A stretch of DNA of 40,878 nt, taken from positions 1 to 40,878 of the forward strand of contig NZ_VDFW01000047.1 in assembly GCF_006152065.1 (NCBI RefSeq). The letters are read 5' to 3'. Shown piece after piece: positions 26,350 through 34,147 of this stretch; the stretch's first letter is position 1, and each line of letters starts with the position of its first letter. Below the pieces are notes generated by a model. The model ran no database searches. It had not been told where the DNA came from and worked only from the letters and a program-made list of their open reading frames with translations. The DNA is from Amycolatopsis alkalitolerans (GTDB taxonomy: Bacteria > Actinomycetota > Actinomycetes > Mycobacteriales > Pseudonocardiaceae). Position numbers and translations under genes: made by a program.

Positions 26350-27868
26350 TGATTTCCTCCCTTTCTCCGGACGCGCGACCCGGCAGGGTCAGCACGAGGT
26401 AGACCACGAACCCGCCGGCGAGCCCGGTGACCCAGCTGTAGTCGTAAAGCGGTTTGAGGAACGGGATGAGCCCGTCCGCCGGGAACGGCCCGTCCGAACC
26501 GGGCGCGGTGTACGCGCCGCCGACCGCGAGCACGGCGCCGGCGAGCGTCGCCACGAGCGCCTGCCAGCTCCAGCCCGCGCGGAACCAGTACCGGCCGCGC
26601 TCGGTGTACAACCCGGCCAGGTCGAGCGTGCGCCGCCGCTGCACCCAGTACCCGGCCACGAGCACCCCGGCGACCGCGCCGAGCACCCCGCCGTAGAAGC
26701 CGAGCCAGGCGAAGATGTAGATGTTCGGGTCGGAGTAGAGCTTCCACGGCTGGATCGCCACCCCGATCACGCCCGTGATGAGACCCCCGAGCGCGAAGGT
26801 GATCCGCTTGGGGAAGGCGTTGGAGAAATCGTACGACGGGCTCACCACGTTGGCCGCGAGGTTCGCCGAGATCGTGGCGAGCACGAGCGCGATCAGCGCC
26901 ACCACGACGAGCACGGGGCTGTCGAACCGGTCGGCGAGCCGGGCCGGGTCCCAGATCGCCTCGCCGTAGAGCAGTTGCCCGCCCGAGGTGGTCAGGATCG
27001 CCACGATCGCGATGAACGTCATCGTCGTCGGCAGGCCCAGCAACTGCCCGCGCACCTGCTTGGCCTGGCTGCCGCCGAACCGCGTGAAGTCCGGCATGTT
27101 GAGCGACAGCGTCGACCAGAACGCGATCATCGCCATCAGCGAGGGCGCGAACACCTTCCAGAAGCCGGCGCCCCAGCCCAGTTTCGCGGGCTCGGACAGG
27201 ATCGGGCCCAGTCCGCCCGCCTTGATCAGCACGTAGCCGAGCAGGATCAGGAAGCCCACCGAGACCAGCGGCGCGGTCCAGTTCTCGAACCGCCGCACGG
27301 CCTCCATCCCGCGCCAGATGATCAGCATCTGCACGACCCAGAACACCGCGAACGACAGCCACAGCGTCCACGGCTGCCCGCCGATTTCGGCCGCGTGCCG
27401 CCAGCCGCCGCCGGCCAGCTTCCCGACGAGGATGTAGATCGCCTCACCGCCGACCCAGGTCTGGATGCCGAACCAGCCGCAGGCGATGAACGCGCGCAGC
27501 AGCGCGGCGAAATTCGCCCCGCGAATTCCGTAGAAGGCCCGCGCGAACACCGGGAACGGGATCCCGTACTTCGTTCCCGCATGCGAGTTGGCGAGCATGG
27601 GGATCAGCACGATCAGATTGCCGAGCGTGATCGTGACGAGTGCCTGCACCCAGTTCATCCCGAGCGCGATCAGGGACGCGGCGAGCGCATAGGACGGGAT
27701 GTTGTGCGCCATCCCCATCCAGAGTGCGAAATAGTTGTAGGTGGTCCAGGTTCGTTTTCCCACCGGGACGGGGGCCAGTTCGTCGTTGAAGAACCGGCTG
27801 CTCCTGATCGGTGCCGTGTCGCGAAGATCCACCCGGCCGTCCGGGTAGGAGATCTGCGAGGGTGCCAT
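26300..27868 (-). CDS. NCS1-family nucleobase:cation symporter
   Basis: The 522-residue membrane protein has about 12 hydrophobic segments and matches the NCS1 family (Mhp1, cytosine, allantoin and uracil permeases). N-terminal TWTTYNYFALWMGMAHNIPSY, GIPFPVFARAFYGIRGANF, GWFGIQTWVGG and LSLNMPDFTRFG are characteristic motifs. It probably imports uracil, thymine or hydantoin for the following enzymes. The hydrophilic C-terminal tail (about 25 residues) is encoded where the amidohydrolase start lies. It is the promoter-proximal gene of this operon. Confidence 0.93.
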   Translation of the reverse strand: MAPSQISYPDGRVDLRDTAPIRSSRFFNDELAPVPVGKRTWTTYNYFALWMGMAHNIPSYALAASLIALGMNWVQALVTITLGNLIVLIPMLANSHAGTKYGIPFPVFARAFYGIRGANFAALLRAFIACGWFGIQTWVGGEAIYILVGKLAGGGWRHAAEIGGQPWTLWLSFAVFWVVQMLIIWRGMEAVRRFENWTAPLVSVGFLILLGYVLIKAGGLGPILSEPAKLGWGAGFWKVFAPSLMAMIAFWSTLSLNMPDFTRFGGSQAKQVRGQLLGLPTTMTFIAIVAILTTSGGQLLYGEAIWDPARLADRFDSPVLVVVALIALVLATISANLAANVVSPSYDFSNAFPKRITFALGGLITGVIGVAIQPWKLYSDPNIYIFAWLGFYGGVLGAVAGVLVAGYWVQRRRTLDLAGLYTERGRYWFRAGWSWQALVATLAGAVLAVGGAYTAPGSDGPFPADGLIPFLKPLYDYSWVTGLAGGFVVYLVLTLPGRASGEREEISEQPGQGRVDTAAVDG

Positions 27869-27906
27869 TGCGGAATCGTGCTCGCCTCGTCCCGGCGGTG
27901 GGCACT

Positions 27907-27948
27907 GACAGAGTGTTCACCGTTGCCCGCGCCCGCGCGCATTCTGTC
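27907..27948. promoter_or_regulatory. Imperfect dyad upstream of the pyrimidine operon
   Basis: GACAGAGTG (27907-27915) and CATTCTGTC (27940-27948) are inverted copies with one mismatch, 33 bases centre to centre, upstream of the NCS1 start at 27868. It could be an operator site for an unlinked or the PucR regulator; it does not resemble the PucR-side palindrome at 34076-34103. Low confidence. Confidence 0.2.
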
Positions 27949-28032
27949 GATTGCGCCTGGCACGGGCCGGTGCTGCGCGGCCGCGGGTAGCAGTCAGTTC
28001 ACGAGCGGGTAACACGAATGTAGATCTCGGGG

Positions 28033-28392
28033 TCAGAAGTCGAAGACGTTCGCGGTTTGGGCGCTGGCGACGCAGCGGTTCGGGTAGGTCTGGTGGAACA
28101 CCACGGGACGGGCGTGCCAGTGCCCCAGCGCGGTCGCGGTGACCGGCGCGTAGATCATCGGGCACAGGCGCTGCTTCGTCGGCAGCTTGCCGAAGTCCCC
28201 GTGCACGGCGGTCAGCGTCCTGCAGGCGCTCTCGGCGTGCGGGTGCGTCCCGCCGGGCGGCGAGCATTCGAGAGTCACCGAGGGGCCCTGCCCGGCCTCG
28301 TCACGCAGGGACAGGGTGATCGACGTATCGGCGTGGGCGGGTGCGGCCATGGCGATCATCGTGGCGAGGGCGGCGACTGAGGAAAGAGCCAT
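28033..28392 (-). CDS. Secreted subtilisin inhibitor-like (SSI family) protease inhibitor
   Basis: The 119-residue precursor has a hydrophobic signal sequence with a likely cleavage after AHA (residue 21), giving a mature protein of about 98 residues. It has the SSI hallmarks CSPPGGTHPHAESAC, GDF and LCPMIYAPVT, with four cysteines (43, 57, 77 and 107) for two disulfides and a closing VFDF. By alignment with SSI the reactive-site P1 residue is Met79 (CPM|I), which suits subtilisin-like proteases. ATG 28392 lacks a strong ribosome site and the signal peptide has no basic residue, so the start could be different. It does not fit the metabolic neighbours. Confidence 0.9.
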   Translation of the reverse strand: MALSSVAALATMIAMAAPAHADTSITLSLRDEAGQGPSVTLECSPPGGTHPHAESACRTLTAVHGDFGKLPTKQRLCPMIYAPVTATALGHWHARPVVFHQTYPNRCVASAQTANVFDF

Positions 28393-28494
28393 ACCGGAGG
28401 TATCGGCCGTTTCGGCCGGTGCTACGCCTACACGACCGGGTGATCGGTGGCATGGTCGAATAGCCGGGCAGCCGATCAGGAAGGTGGGCAGGCG

Positions 28495-29946
28495 ATGCTC
28501 GTGCTCGGGGTCGACGTCGGAACCGGCAGCACGAAGGGCGTCCTCGTCGACGGGAACGGCACGGTGCTCGGCACGTCCGTCCGGCGCCATCGCGTGGACC
28601 AGCCCGCGCCAGGACATTTCGAGATGGATGCCGGGGTGTGGTGGGCCGAGTTCGTCGAGATCGCGCGGGAACTCGCGGACGGTCGCCAGGTCGACGCCGT
28701 CGGCGTCAGCGGGATGGGCCCCTGCGTGCTGGTCGCGGACGAGCGGGGGGAGCCGCTGCGCCCGGCCATCCTGTACGGGGTGGATACCCGGGCCACCGGG
28801 CAGATCGCGCGCCTGAACCGGGAACTCGGCTCCGGCGAGGTACTGCGGCGGTGCGGTTCGCTGCTGTCCACCCAGGCGGTCGGCCCCAAGCTGGCCTGGC
28901 TCGCCGACCACGAACCGGAAACCGCGGCCGCCGCACGCCGGCTGCTCATGCCCAGTTCGTTCCTCGCCTTCCGGCTGACCGGCGAATACGTCCTCGACCA
29001 TCACTCCGCGAGCCAGTCGGTCCCGCTCTACGACTCGGTCGCGCTGGACTGGTACCGGCCGTGGGCGGCGCTGATCGCGCCGGACCTCGAACTGCCGCCC
29101 CTGCGCTGGCCTGGCGAGCGGGCGGGCACGGTCACGGCCGAAGCGGCGCGGGAAACCGGCCTGCCGCAAGGGATTCCGGTGCTGACGGGCACGATCGACG
29201 CCTGGTCGGAGGCGGTGAGCGTCGGCGCCCAGCGCCTCGGCGACCTCATGCTCATGTACGGCACCACGATGTTCCTGATCAGCACCGTCGCCGACCGGCT
29301 GCTCGTGCCCGAGTTGTGGTCGACCGTCGGCGCCCACCCCGGTGTCCGCACCCTCGCCGGCGGGATGGCCTCGTCCGGGGCGGTGACCGAGTGGGTGCGT
29401 GAACTCGCCGGAGCCCCGTCCCACGCCGAAATCCTCGCCGAAGCCCGCGCCTCCGGTCCGGGTGCGCGCGGGCTGCTCATGCTGCCCTACTTCGCCGGGG
29501 AGCGGACTCCGATCGCCGACCCCGCCGCACGGGGTGTGGTAGCCGGCCTGACCCTCGGACACGGCCGAGGCGACCTGTACCGGGCCGCGCTGGAGGCCAC
29601 GGCTTTCGGCGTCCGGCACAACGTCGAGGCCCTGCGCGCGGCCGGGGCGTCGGTCGAACGTGTGATCGCGGTGGGCGGCGGGGTCGAAGGCGGGCTGTGG
29701 ACGCGGATCGTGTCGGACGTGACCGGCCTGTCGCAGCAGGTCCCGGCCACGACGGTCGGCGCGAGCTACGGAGCGGCCTATCTCGCCGCCCGCCTCCTCG
29801 ACGACGCGGACATCGACCAGTGGAACCCCATCCGCGAGACCGTCGTCCCGGACGAGGCGGTCGCGCCCACCTACGACGAGCTTTACGCCGCTTACCGTGA
29901 GCTCTACACCGGCACCGCCGACATCGTCCACCGGCTCGGATCCTGA
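28495..29946 (+). CDS. FGGY-family carbohydrate kinase
   Basis: The 483-residue kinase has two ASKHA actin-like lobes. The N-terminal phosphate loop is GVDVGTGSTKGVLVD, and AVGVSGMGPCVLV and GVDTRATGQI follow. The C-terminal half has GTIDAWSEAVSVGA, MYGTTMFLI and the adenosine motif AVGGGVEGGLWTRIVSDVTG. It phosphorylates a sugar or polyol; the sugar (xylulose-like, ribulose or other) cannot be told. ATG 28495 follows AGGAAGGTGGG; a longer frame to 28447 is less likely. It has no sugar transporter beside it and is divergent from the SSI gene. Confidence 0.93.
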   Translation: MLVLGVDVGTGSTKGVLVDGNGTVLGTSVRRHRVDQPAPGHFEMDAGVWWAEFVEIARELADGRQVDAVGVSGMGPCVLVADERGEPLRPAILYGVDTRATGQIARLNRELGSGEVLRRCGSLLSTQAVGPKLAWLADHEPETAAAARRLLMPSSFLAFRLTGEYVLDHHSASQSVPLYDSVALDWYRPWAALIAPDLELPPLRWPGERAGTVTAEAARETGLPQGIPVLTGTIDAWSEAVSVGAQRLGDLMLMYGTTMFLISTVADRLLVPELWSTVGAHPGVRTLAGGMASSGAVTEWVRELAGAPSHAEILAEARASGPGARGLLMLPYFAGERTPIADPAARGVVAGLTLGHGRGDLYRAALEATAFGVRHNVEALRAAGASVERVIAVGGGVEGGLWTRIVSDVTGLSQQVPATTVGASYGAAYLAARLLDDADIDQWNPIRETVVPDEAVAPTYDELYAAYRELYTGTADIVHRLGS

Positions 29947-30009
29947 TCGCTTGCTGAAGATGCGCCGCCGTCCGTTGGCACCCGTCCCCGCCCGGGCGAA
30001 GATCGGCGC

Positions 30010-31284
30010 ATGGTGCACCTCGACGAGCGGTCCGCGGTGCGCCGGCTGTTCGACCGGCTGGGCTTCGGGCCCCGGCCCGGCGAGCTGGACGCCGCCGCCT
30101 CCCGCGGGTTCGCCGCCACGGTCGACACGCTGCTGAGCCCGGCCGGTTCCGATGCGGGCGCGGGCGCCACCCCGTTGCCACGGCTGCCTGCCGAGCCCGC
30201 GCGGCCCGGCAAGGACCCGGCCGCGCGCAAGCAGTTGCTGGCGAGCGAGGCGACGCTGCTCACCTGGTGGCTGGACCGGCTGGCCGCCGCCGACCAGCCG
30301 CTGCGCGAGCGGCTCACCTGGTTCTGGCACGGGCACTTCGCCACGAGCGAGCAGAAGGTGCGCAGCCCGCGGCTGATGCTCCGGCAGAACGAGACGTTCC
30401 GGGCGCTCGGGCTCGCCGGGTTCGGCGCGCTCGCGCACGCGCTCGTCGTGGACCCGGCGATGCTGATCTGGCTCGACGGCGGGCAGAACAAAGCCGGTTC
30501 CCCCAACGAAAACCTCGCGCGCGAGTTCATGGAGCTGTTCGCGCTCGGCATCGGCCACTACACCGAGACCGACGTGCGCGAGGCGGCGAGAGCGCTGACC
30601 GGCTGGACGGTGAACCGGGCCTCGGGCACGGCCCGGCTCGTGCCGCGGCGCCAGGACCACGGGGTCAAGACCGTCCTCGGCGCGACCGGCGACCTCGACG
30701 CGACGTCCTATGTGGACGCCGTGCTGGCGCGACCGGACTCGCCGCGGTTCGTGGTCTCGCGACTGTGGTTCCGGCTCGTGTCGGCGGCCCCGCCGCCGCC
30801 GGACGTGGTGGACCGGCTCGCCGCCGCCTACGGTCCGGAACGGGATGTCACGGCCGTGCTGCGGGCGATCACCAAGGAGCCCGCGTTCACCGACTCCGCC
30901 ACCACCCTGGTCAAGCAGCCGGTCGAATGGCTGACCGGGCTGCTGCGCGCGCTCGGACTACGCGCCTCGGCCTTGCCGGCCGCCCAGCTGATCGCGGGGC
31001 TGCGAGCGATGGGACAGGTGCCGTTCCTGCCACCGAACGTCGGAGGCTGGCCCTCGGGCACGGCCTGGCTGACCACCGGTGCCGCGCTCGCCCGCCTGCG
31101 CGTCGCGGAGCTGGTCGCCCAGCACGCCGACCTGAGCGGGCTCGGCGATCCGGCCGCCGTCGCGGCCCGGCTGGGGATCACCTTCGGCCCGCGCACCACG
31201 GCGGCCTTTGGTCCCGTCGCGCATGACCCGCGCCAGCTGCTCGCGGTGGCGGCCTGCGCCCCCGAATACGTCGTGAGCACCTGA
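30010..31284 (+). CDS. DUF1800-family protein
   Basis: The 424-residue protein matches the DUF1800 family: VRRLFDRLGFGPRPGELDAA at the start, ERLTWFWHGHFATS, NETFRALGLAGF, DPAMLIWLDGGQNKAGSPNENLAREFMELFALGIGHYTE and VGGWPSGTAWLT. The function of the family is unknown; members nearly always occur next to a DUF1501 protein, as here. No clear signal peptide is visible. The gene ends 10 bases before the DUF1501 gene, so the two are probably cotranscribed. Confidence 0.92.
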   Translation: MVHLDERSAVRRLFDRLGFGPRPGELDAAASRGFAATVDTLLSPAGSDAGAGATPLPRLPAEPARPGKDPAARKQLLASEATLLTWWLDRLAAADQPLRERLTWFWHGHFATSEQKVRSPRLMLRQNETFRALGLAGFGALAHALVVDPAMLIWLDGGQNKAGSPNENLAREFMELFALGIGHYTETDVREAARALTGWTVNRASGTARLVPRRQDHGVKTVLGATGDLDATSYVDAVLARPDSPRFVVSRLWFRLVSAAPPPPDVVDRLAAAYGPERDVTAVLRAITKEPAFTDSATTLVKQPVEWLTGLLRALGLRASALPAAQLIAGLRAMGQVPFLPPNVGGWPSGTAWLTTGAALARLRVAELVAQHADLSGLGDPAAVAARLGITFGPRTTAAFGPVAHDPRQLLAVAACAPEYVVST

Positions 31285-31294
31285 GGGAGAGCCC

Positions 31295-32485
31295 GTGAAC
31301 TCCTTGACACGCCGCCGTTTCCTGCTGTTCTCCGGGGTCACCGCGGCCACCGCGCTCGCCGCGGGCGCGACCCAGGTCGACTGGGGCGACCTGTTCTCGG
31401 CGGCACAGCAGAACCCGCTCGACCCGAAGGCGGGGGTGCTCGTCGTGGTCACGCTCTACGGCGGGAACGACGGGCTCAACACCGTCATCCCGGCGAGCGA
31501 TCCGGCGTACCAGAAGGCGCGGCCCGATCTCGCCTACCGGCCCGAGGAGGTGCTCGACCTCGGTGACGGGCTCGGCCTCAACCCCGGGCTCAAGGGCTTG
31601 AAAAGCCTGTGGGACGGCCGTCGGCTCGCGATCGTGCGGGGCGTCGGCTATCCCGTGCCGGACCACAGCCACTTCCGCTCGATGGCGATCTGGCAGACCG
31701 CGTCGCCCGGCACCTCGGTGCCGACGGGCTGGCTCGGCCGGTGGCTGGACGCGACCGGCGACGACCCGCTGCGCGCGGTGTCGGTCGAACCGGTGCTGCC
31801 GCCCCTGCTCGCCGGGGAGCGCACGGCCGCCGCGAGCCTGCCCGCCGACGGCCTCCGCCTGCCCGGCGGCACGCTCGGCCAGTCCTTCACCGCGCTCGGC
31901 GCGGCCCAGCAGGGCGAGGACGAGCTGACCGCCAGGGCGGCCCGGTCCGTCGCCGACCTGCACCGTGCCGCGCAGGCGTTCGGGCCGGGCAAGGCGGCCA
32001 AGGCCGGCGGGCTCACCGCCCAGCTCGACCTGGTGGCGGGGCTGATCGAGGCGGGGGTGCCCACCCGCGTCTACTCGGTTTCGCTCGGCGGGTTCGACAC
32101 GCACGCGGACGAGCGCGCCACGCAGCAGCGCCTGCTCACGAGCCTGGACGGCGCGCTCGCGCCCTTCCTGCAACGCCTGGCGAAGACCGACCGTGGCCGC
32201 CAGGCGGTGGTCCTGGTCTACTCCGAGTTCGGGCGCCGCGTCGCGGCCAACGCCAGCGACGGGACCGATCACGGCACCGCGGGGCCGGTGTTCCTGGCCG
32301 GAAACGGGGTCCGCGGCGGGTTCTACGGCGCCCAGCCCAGCCTGACCGATCTCGACCACGGGGATCTCAAGGAGAGCACCGACTTCCGCGCGGTCTACGC
32401 CACCGTGCTGGAGCGCGTGCTCGGCACCGACCCCGGCCGGGTGCTCGGCGGCTTCCCCGGCCGGGTGGACGCGGTCTTCACCTGA
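31295..32485 (+). CDS. DUF1501-family protein with Tat signal
   Basis: The 396-residue protein begins with a twin-arginine signal (TRRRFLLFSG, then a hydrophobic alanine-rich stretch to residue about 27), implying export folded through Tat. The mature part has the DUF1501 pattern, part of the alkaline phosphatase-like/sulfatase superfamily: VVVTLYGGNDGLNTV, VPDHSHFRSMAIWQTASP, VYSVSLGGFDTHADE, VVLVYSEFGRRVAANASDGTDHGTAGP. The substrate is not known. A GAGGGAGAGCCC ribosome site precedes the GTG start at 31295. It overlaps the convergent pucR-like gene by eight bases. Confidence 0.92.
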   Translation: MNSLTRRRFLLFSGVTAATALAAGATQVDWGDLFSAAQQNPLDPKAGVLVVVTLYGGNDGLNTVIPASDPAYQKARPDLAYRPEEVLDLGDGLGLNPGLKGLKSLWDGRRLAIVRGVGYPVPDHSHFRSMAIWQTASPGTSVPTGWLGRWLDATGDDPLRAVSVEPVLPPLLAGERTAAASLPADGLRLPGGTLGQSFTALGAAQQGEDELTARAARSVADLHRAAQAFGPGKAAKAGGLTAQLDLVAGLIEAGVPTRVYSVSLGGFDTHADERATQQRLLTSLDGALAPFLQRLAKTDRGRQAVVLVYSEFGRRVAANASDGTDHGTAGPVFLAGNGVRGGFYGAQPSLTDLDHGDLKESTDFRAVYATVLERVLGTDPGRVLGGFPGRVDAVFT

Positions 32486-34064
32486 GATCGTGGGCCAGCA
32501 GCGCCACGTACAGCGAGAGCATCGACTCCGGGTCCTCCAGCGGGACGCCGAGAACCTGCTCGATGCGGGCCAGTTGCTGGTAGTAGGCGGTGCGGGAGGT
32601 GTGCGCGGCCGCCGCGGCCGCGGACTTGTTGCCGCCGTGCTCGCAGTAGTGCCGCAGCGCCTGCACGAGCCGGGTGCCCGCGGCCGCGTCCCTGGCCAGC
32701 AGCGGCCCGAGTTCCCGCGCGGCGAACGCCCGGACGCGTTCGTCACCGGCGAGCAGGTGCAGGAGGCCGCGCAGCCGGACGTCGGAAAGCCGGTGCACCG
32801 CGCGGTCGGGGCCGGCGTGCGGGGCCGCCGCCGCGACATGCGCCGCTTCGAGCAGGCTGCGGTGCACGTTCGACGGGCTGTCCACCGTCGTGCCCGCCGC
32901 GACGACCCGTGGCTGCCGGATCTCGCCCGCGAGCCGCTCCAGCACCGCGTCCACATTCGCCTTGGGGGACAAGGAAAGCAGCGCACGCACGCTCAGCTCG
33001 TCGACGACCGCGACGAGCGCGGACACCTTCGCCCGCCGCGCCGCGAGCGACACCGCCTCGGCCAGTTCCCGCAACACCACCGGCGCGGACAGGTTCGGCT
33101 GCCTGCCCTCGGCCAGCACGGGCCGGATCGCGACGCCCACCAGCCGGCGTCCCGGCAACGGCACGCTGAGCGCGGACGAGCGCGCCAGCAGCTCGGCCGA
33201 AGGCAGCGGCGAGGCCAGCAGCTCACCGAGCACCGCGCGATGCGCCTGCCGTTCGAGGCTGCCGGTGTCCCGCGCGACGAGCCTGTGCACGGCCAGCGCG
33301 GACGCGGCCCGTTCGACGACCACGACGTGCCGGTGCGGCGGCGGCTCGTCGGACACCACGATCAGCCGGCCCCAGTCGTGCCCGCGCGCCCCGACGACCG
33401 CGACCAGCCAGCCCGCCTCGGACGAGTACGCGGTGCGTTCGCCGACGTGCACCGACCGGGACCGCGCGAGCCAGTTCGCCAGCAGCTCACCGGGGTCGCC
33501 ACCGGCCGCGTCGTAGGCGAGCACCTCGTGCGACAGGGTCTCCAGCACCACCGGCCGCTCGGTCAGGCGGACCACCTCGCGCAGCACGTCGGCGGGATCG
33601 GCGCCGGAGACGGTGAGCTCCGTGAACACCTTGTGCACCTGCTCGGCGGCGCGCAGTTCGGCCACCTGGGCGTCCACGATCAGCCCGTTGACCGTCTCGG
33701 TCACCGTCACGTACCGGGTCTCACGCGACAGGGTGATCAGCGGGACCCGGTTGCGCTCGGCCGCCGCGACCAGCGAGGACGGCAGCGCGTCGTTCCAGTG
33801 GCGCACCAGCTCCACGACGAGGCCGGCCACCCCGGCTTCGGCGAGCCCGTCCACGTACTTGGCCAGTGCCGACGGATCGTCGGGCAGGGCGATCCCGGTG
33901 GTCAGCACCAGCTCGCCGCCCTTGAGCAGGTGCCCGATGTCCGCGACCTCCGCGACGTGCACCCACCGCACCCGGGCGCCCAGTCCCTCGGCGCCCGCGA
34001 CGACCCGGGGGCGGCCATGGCGCACCACCGGCAGCGCGAGCACGTCGGCGACGGTCGGGTACAT
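32478..34064 (-). CDS. PucR-family transcriptional regulator
   Basis: The 528-residue protein has the PucR N-terminal purine-catabolism domain (TVADVLALPVVRHG, HVAEVADIGHLLKGGELVLTTG), a central GAF/GGDEF-like region and a C-terminal helix-turn-helix (GGNKSAAAAAAHTSRTAYYQQLARIEQVLG). PucR-like proteins are activators of purine, pyrimidine or amine catabolism. ATG 34064 fits the family start; another ATG at 34106 would read through a regulatory palindrome. It is divergent from the aminotransferase and probably controls it; control of the 23123-27868 operon is also possible. Confidence 0.92.
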   Translation of the reverse strand: MYPTVADVLALPVVRHGRPRVVAGAEGLGARVRWVHVAEVADIGHLLKGGELVLTTGIALPDDPSALAKYVDGLAEAGVAGLVVELVRHWNDALPSSLVAAAERNRVPLITLSRETRYVTVTETVNGLIVDAQVAELRAAEQVHKVFTELTVSGADPADVLREVVRLTERPVVLETLSHEVLAYDAAGGDPGELLANWLARSRSVHVGERTAYSSEAGWLVAVVGARGHDWGRLIVVSDEPPPHRHVVVVERAASALAVHRLVARDTGSLERQAHRAVLGELLASPLPSAELLARSSALSVPLPGRRLVGVAIRPVLAEGRQPNLSAPVVLRELAEAVSLAARRAKVSALVAVVDELSVRALLSLSPKANVDAVLERLAGEIRQPRVVAAGTTVDSPSNVHRSLLEAAHVAAAAPHAGPDRAVHRLSDVRLRGLLHLLAGDERVRAFAARELGPLLARDAAAGTRLVQALRHYCEHGGNKSAAAAAAHTSRTAYYQQLARIEQVLGVPLEDPESMLSLYVALLAHDLR

Positions 34065-34075
34065 AGGACACAGAC

Positions 34076-34103
34076 TGTACGGGCGGATCCCGTTCTCCGT
34101 ACA
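34076..34103. promoter_or_regulatory. Candidate PucR operator: TGTACGG-N14-CCGTACA
   Basis: TGTACGG at 34076-34082 and CCGTACA at 34097-34103 form a perfect 7-14-7 inverted repeat, 21 bases centre to centre (two helical turns). It lies between the PucR start (34064) and the divergent aminotransferase start (34148). Its size and spacing fit a dimeric regulator, probably the adjacent PucR. Confidence 0.55.
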
Positions 34104-34147
34104 CATTGCGGGTGTCGGCCCCCGGGCCCGCTCGCCAGACTCGGGGC

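Noticed and set aside
28393..30660. 875-aa minus-strand reading frame ending in the SSI gene
   Set aside because: Only the last 119 codons match a family; the rest is antisense to the FGGY kinase and DUF1800 genes with His/Arg/Gly-rich noise.
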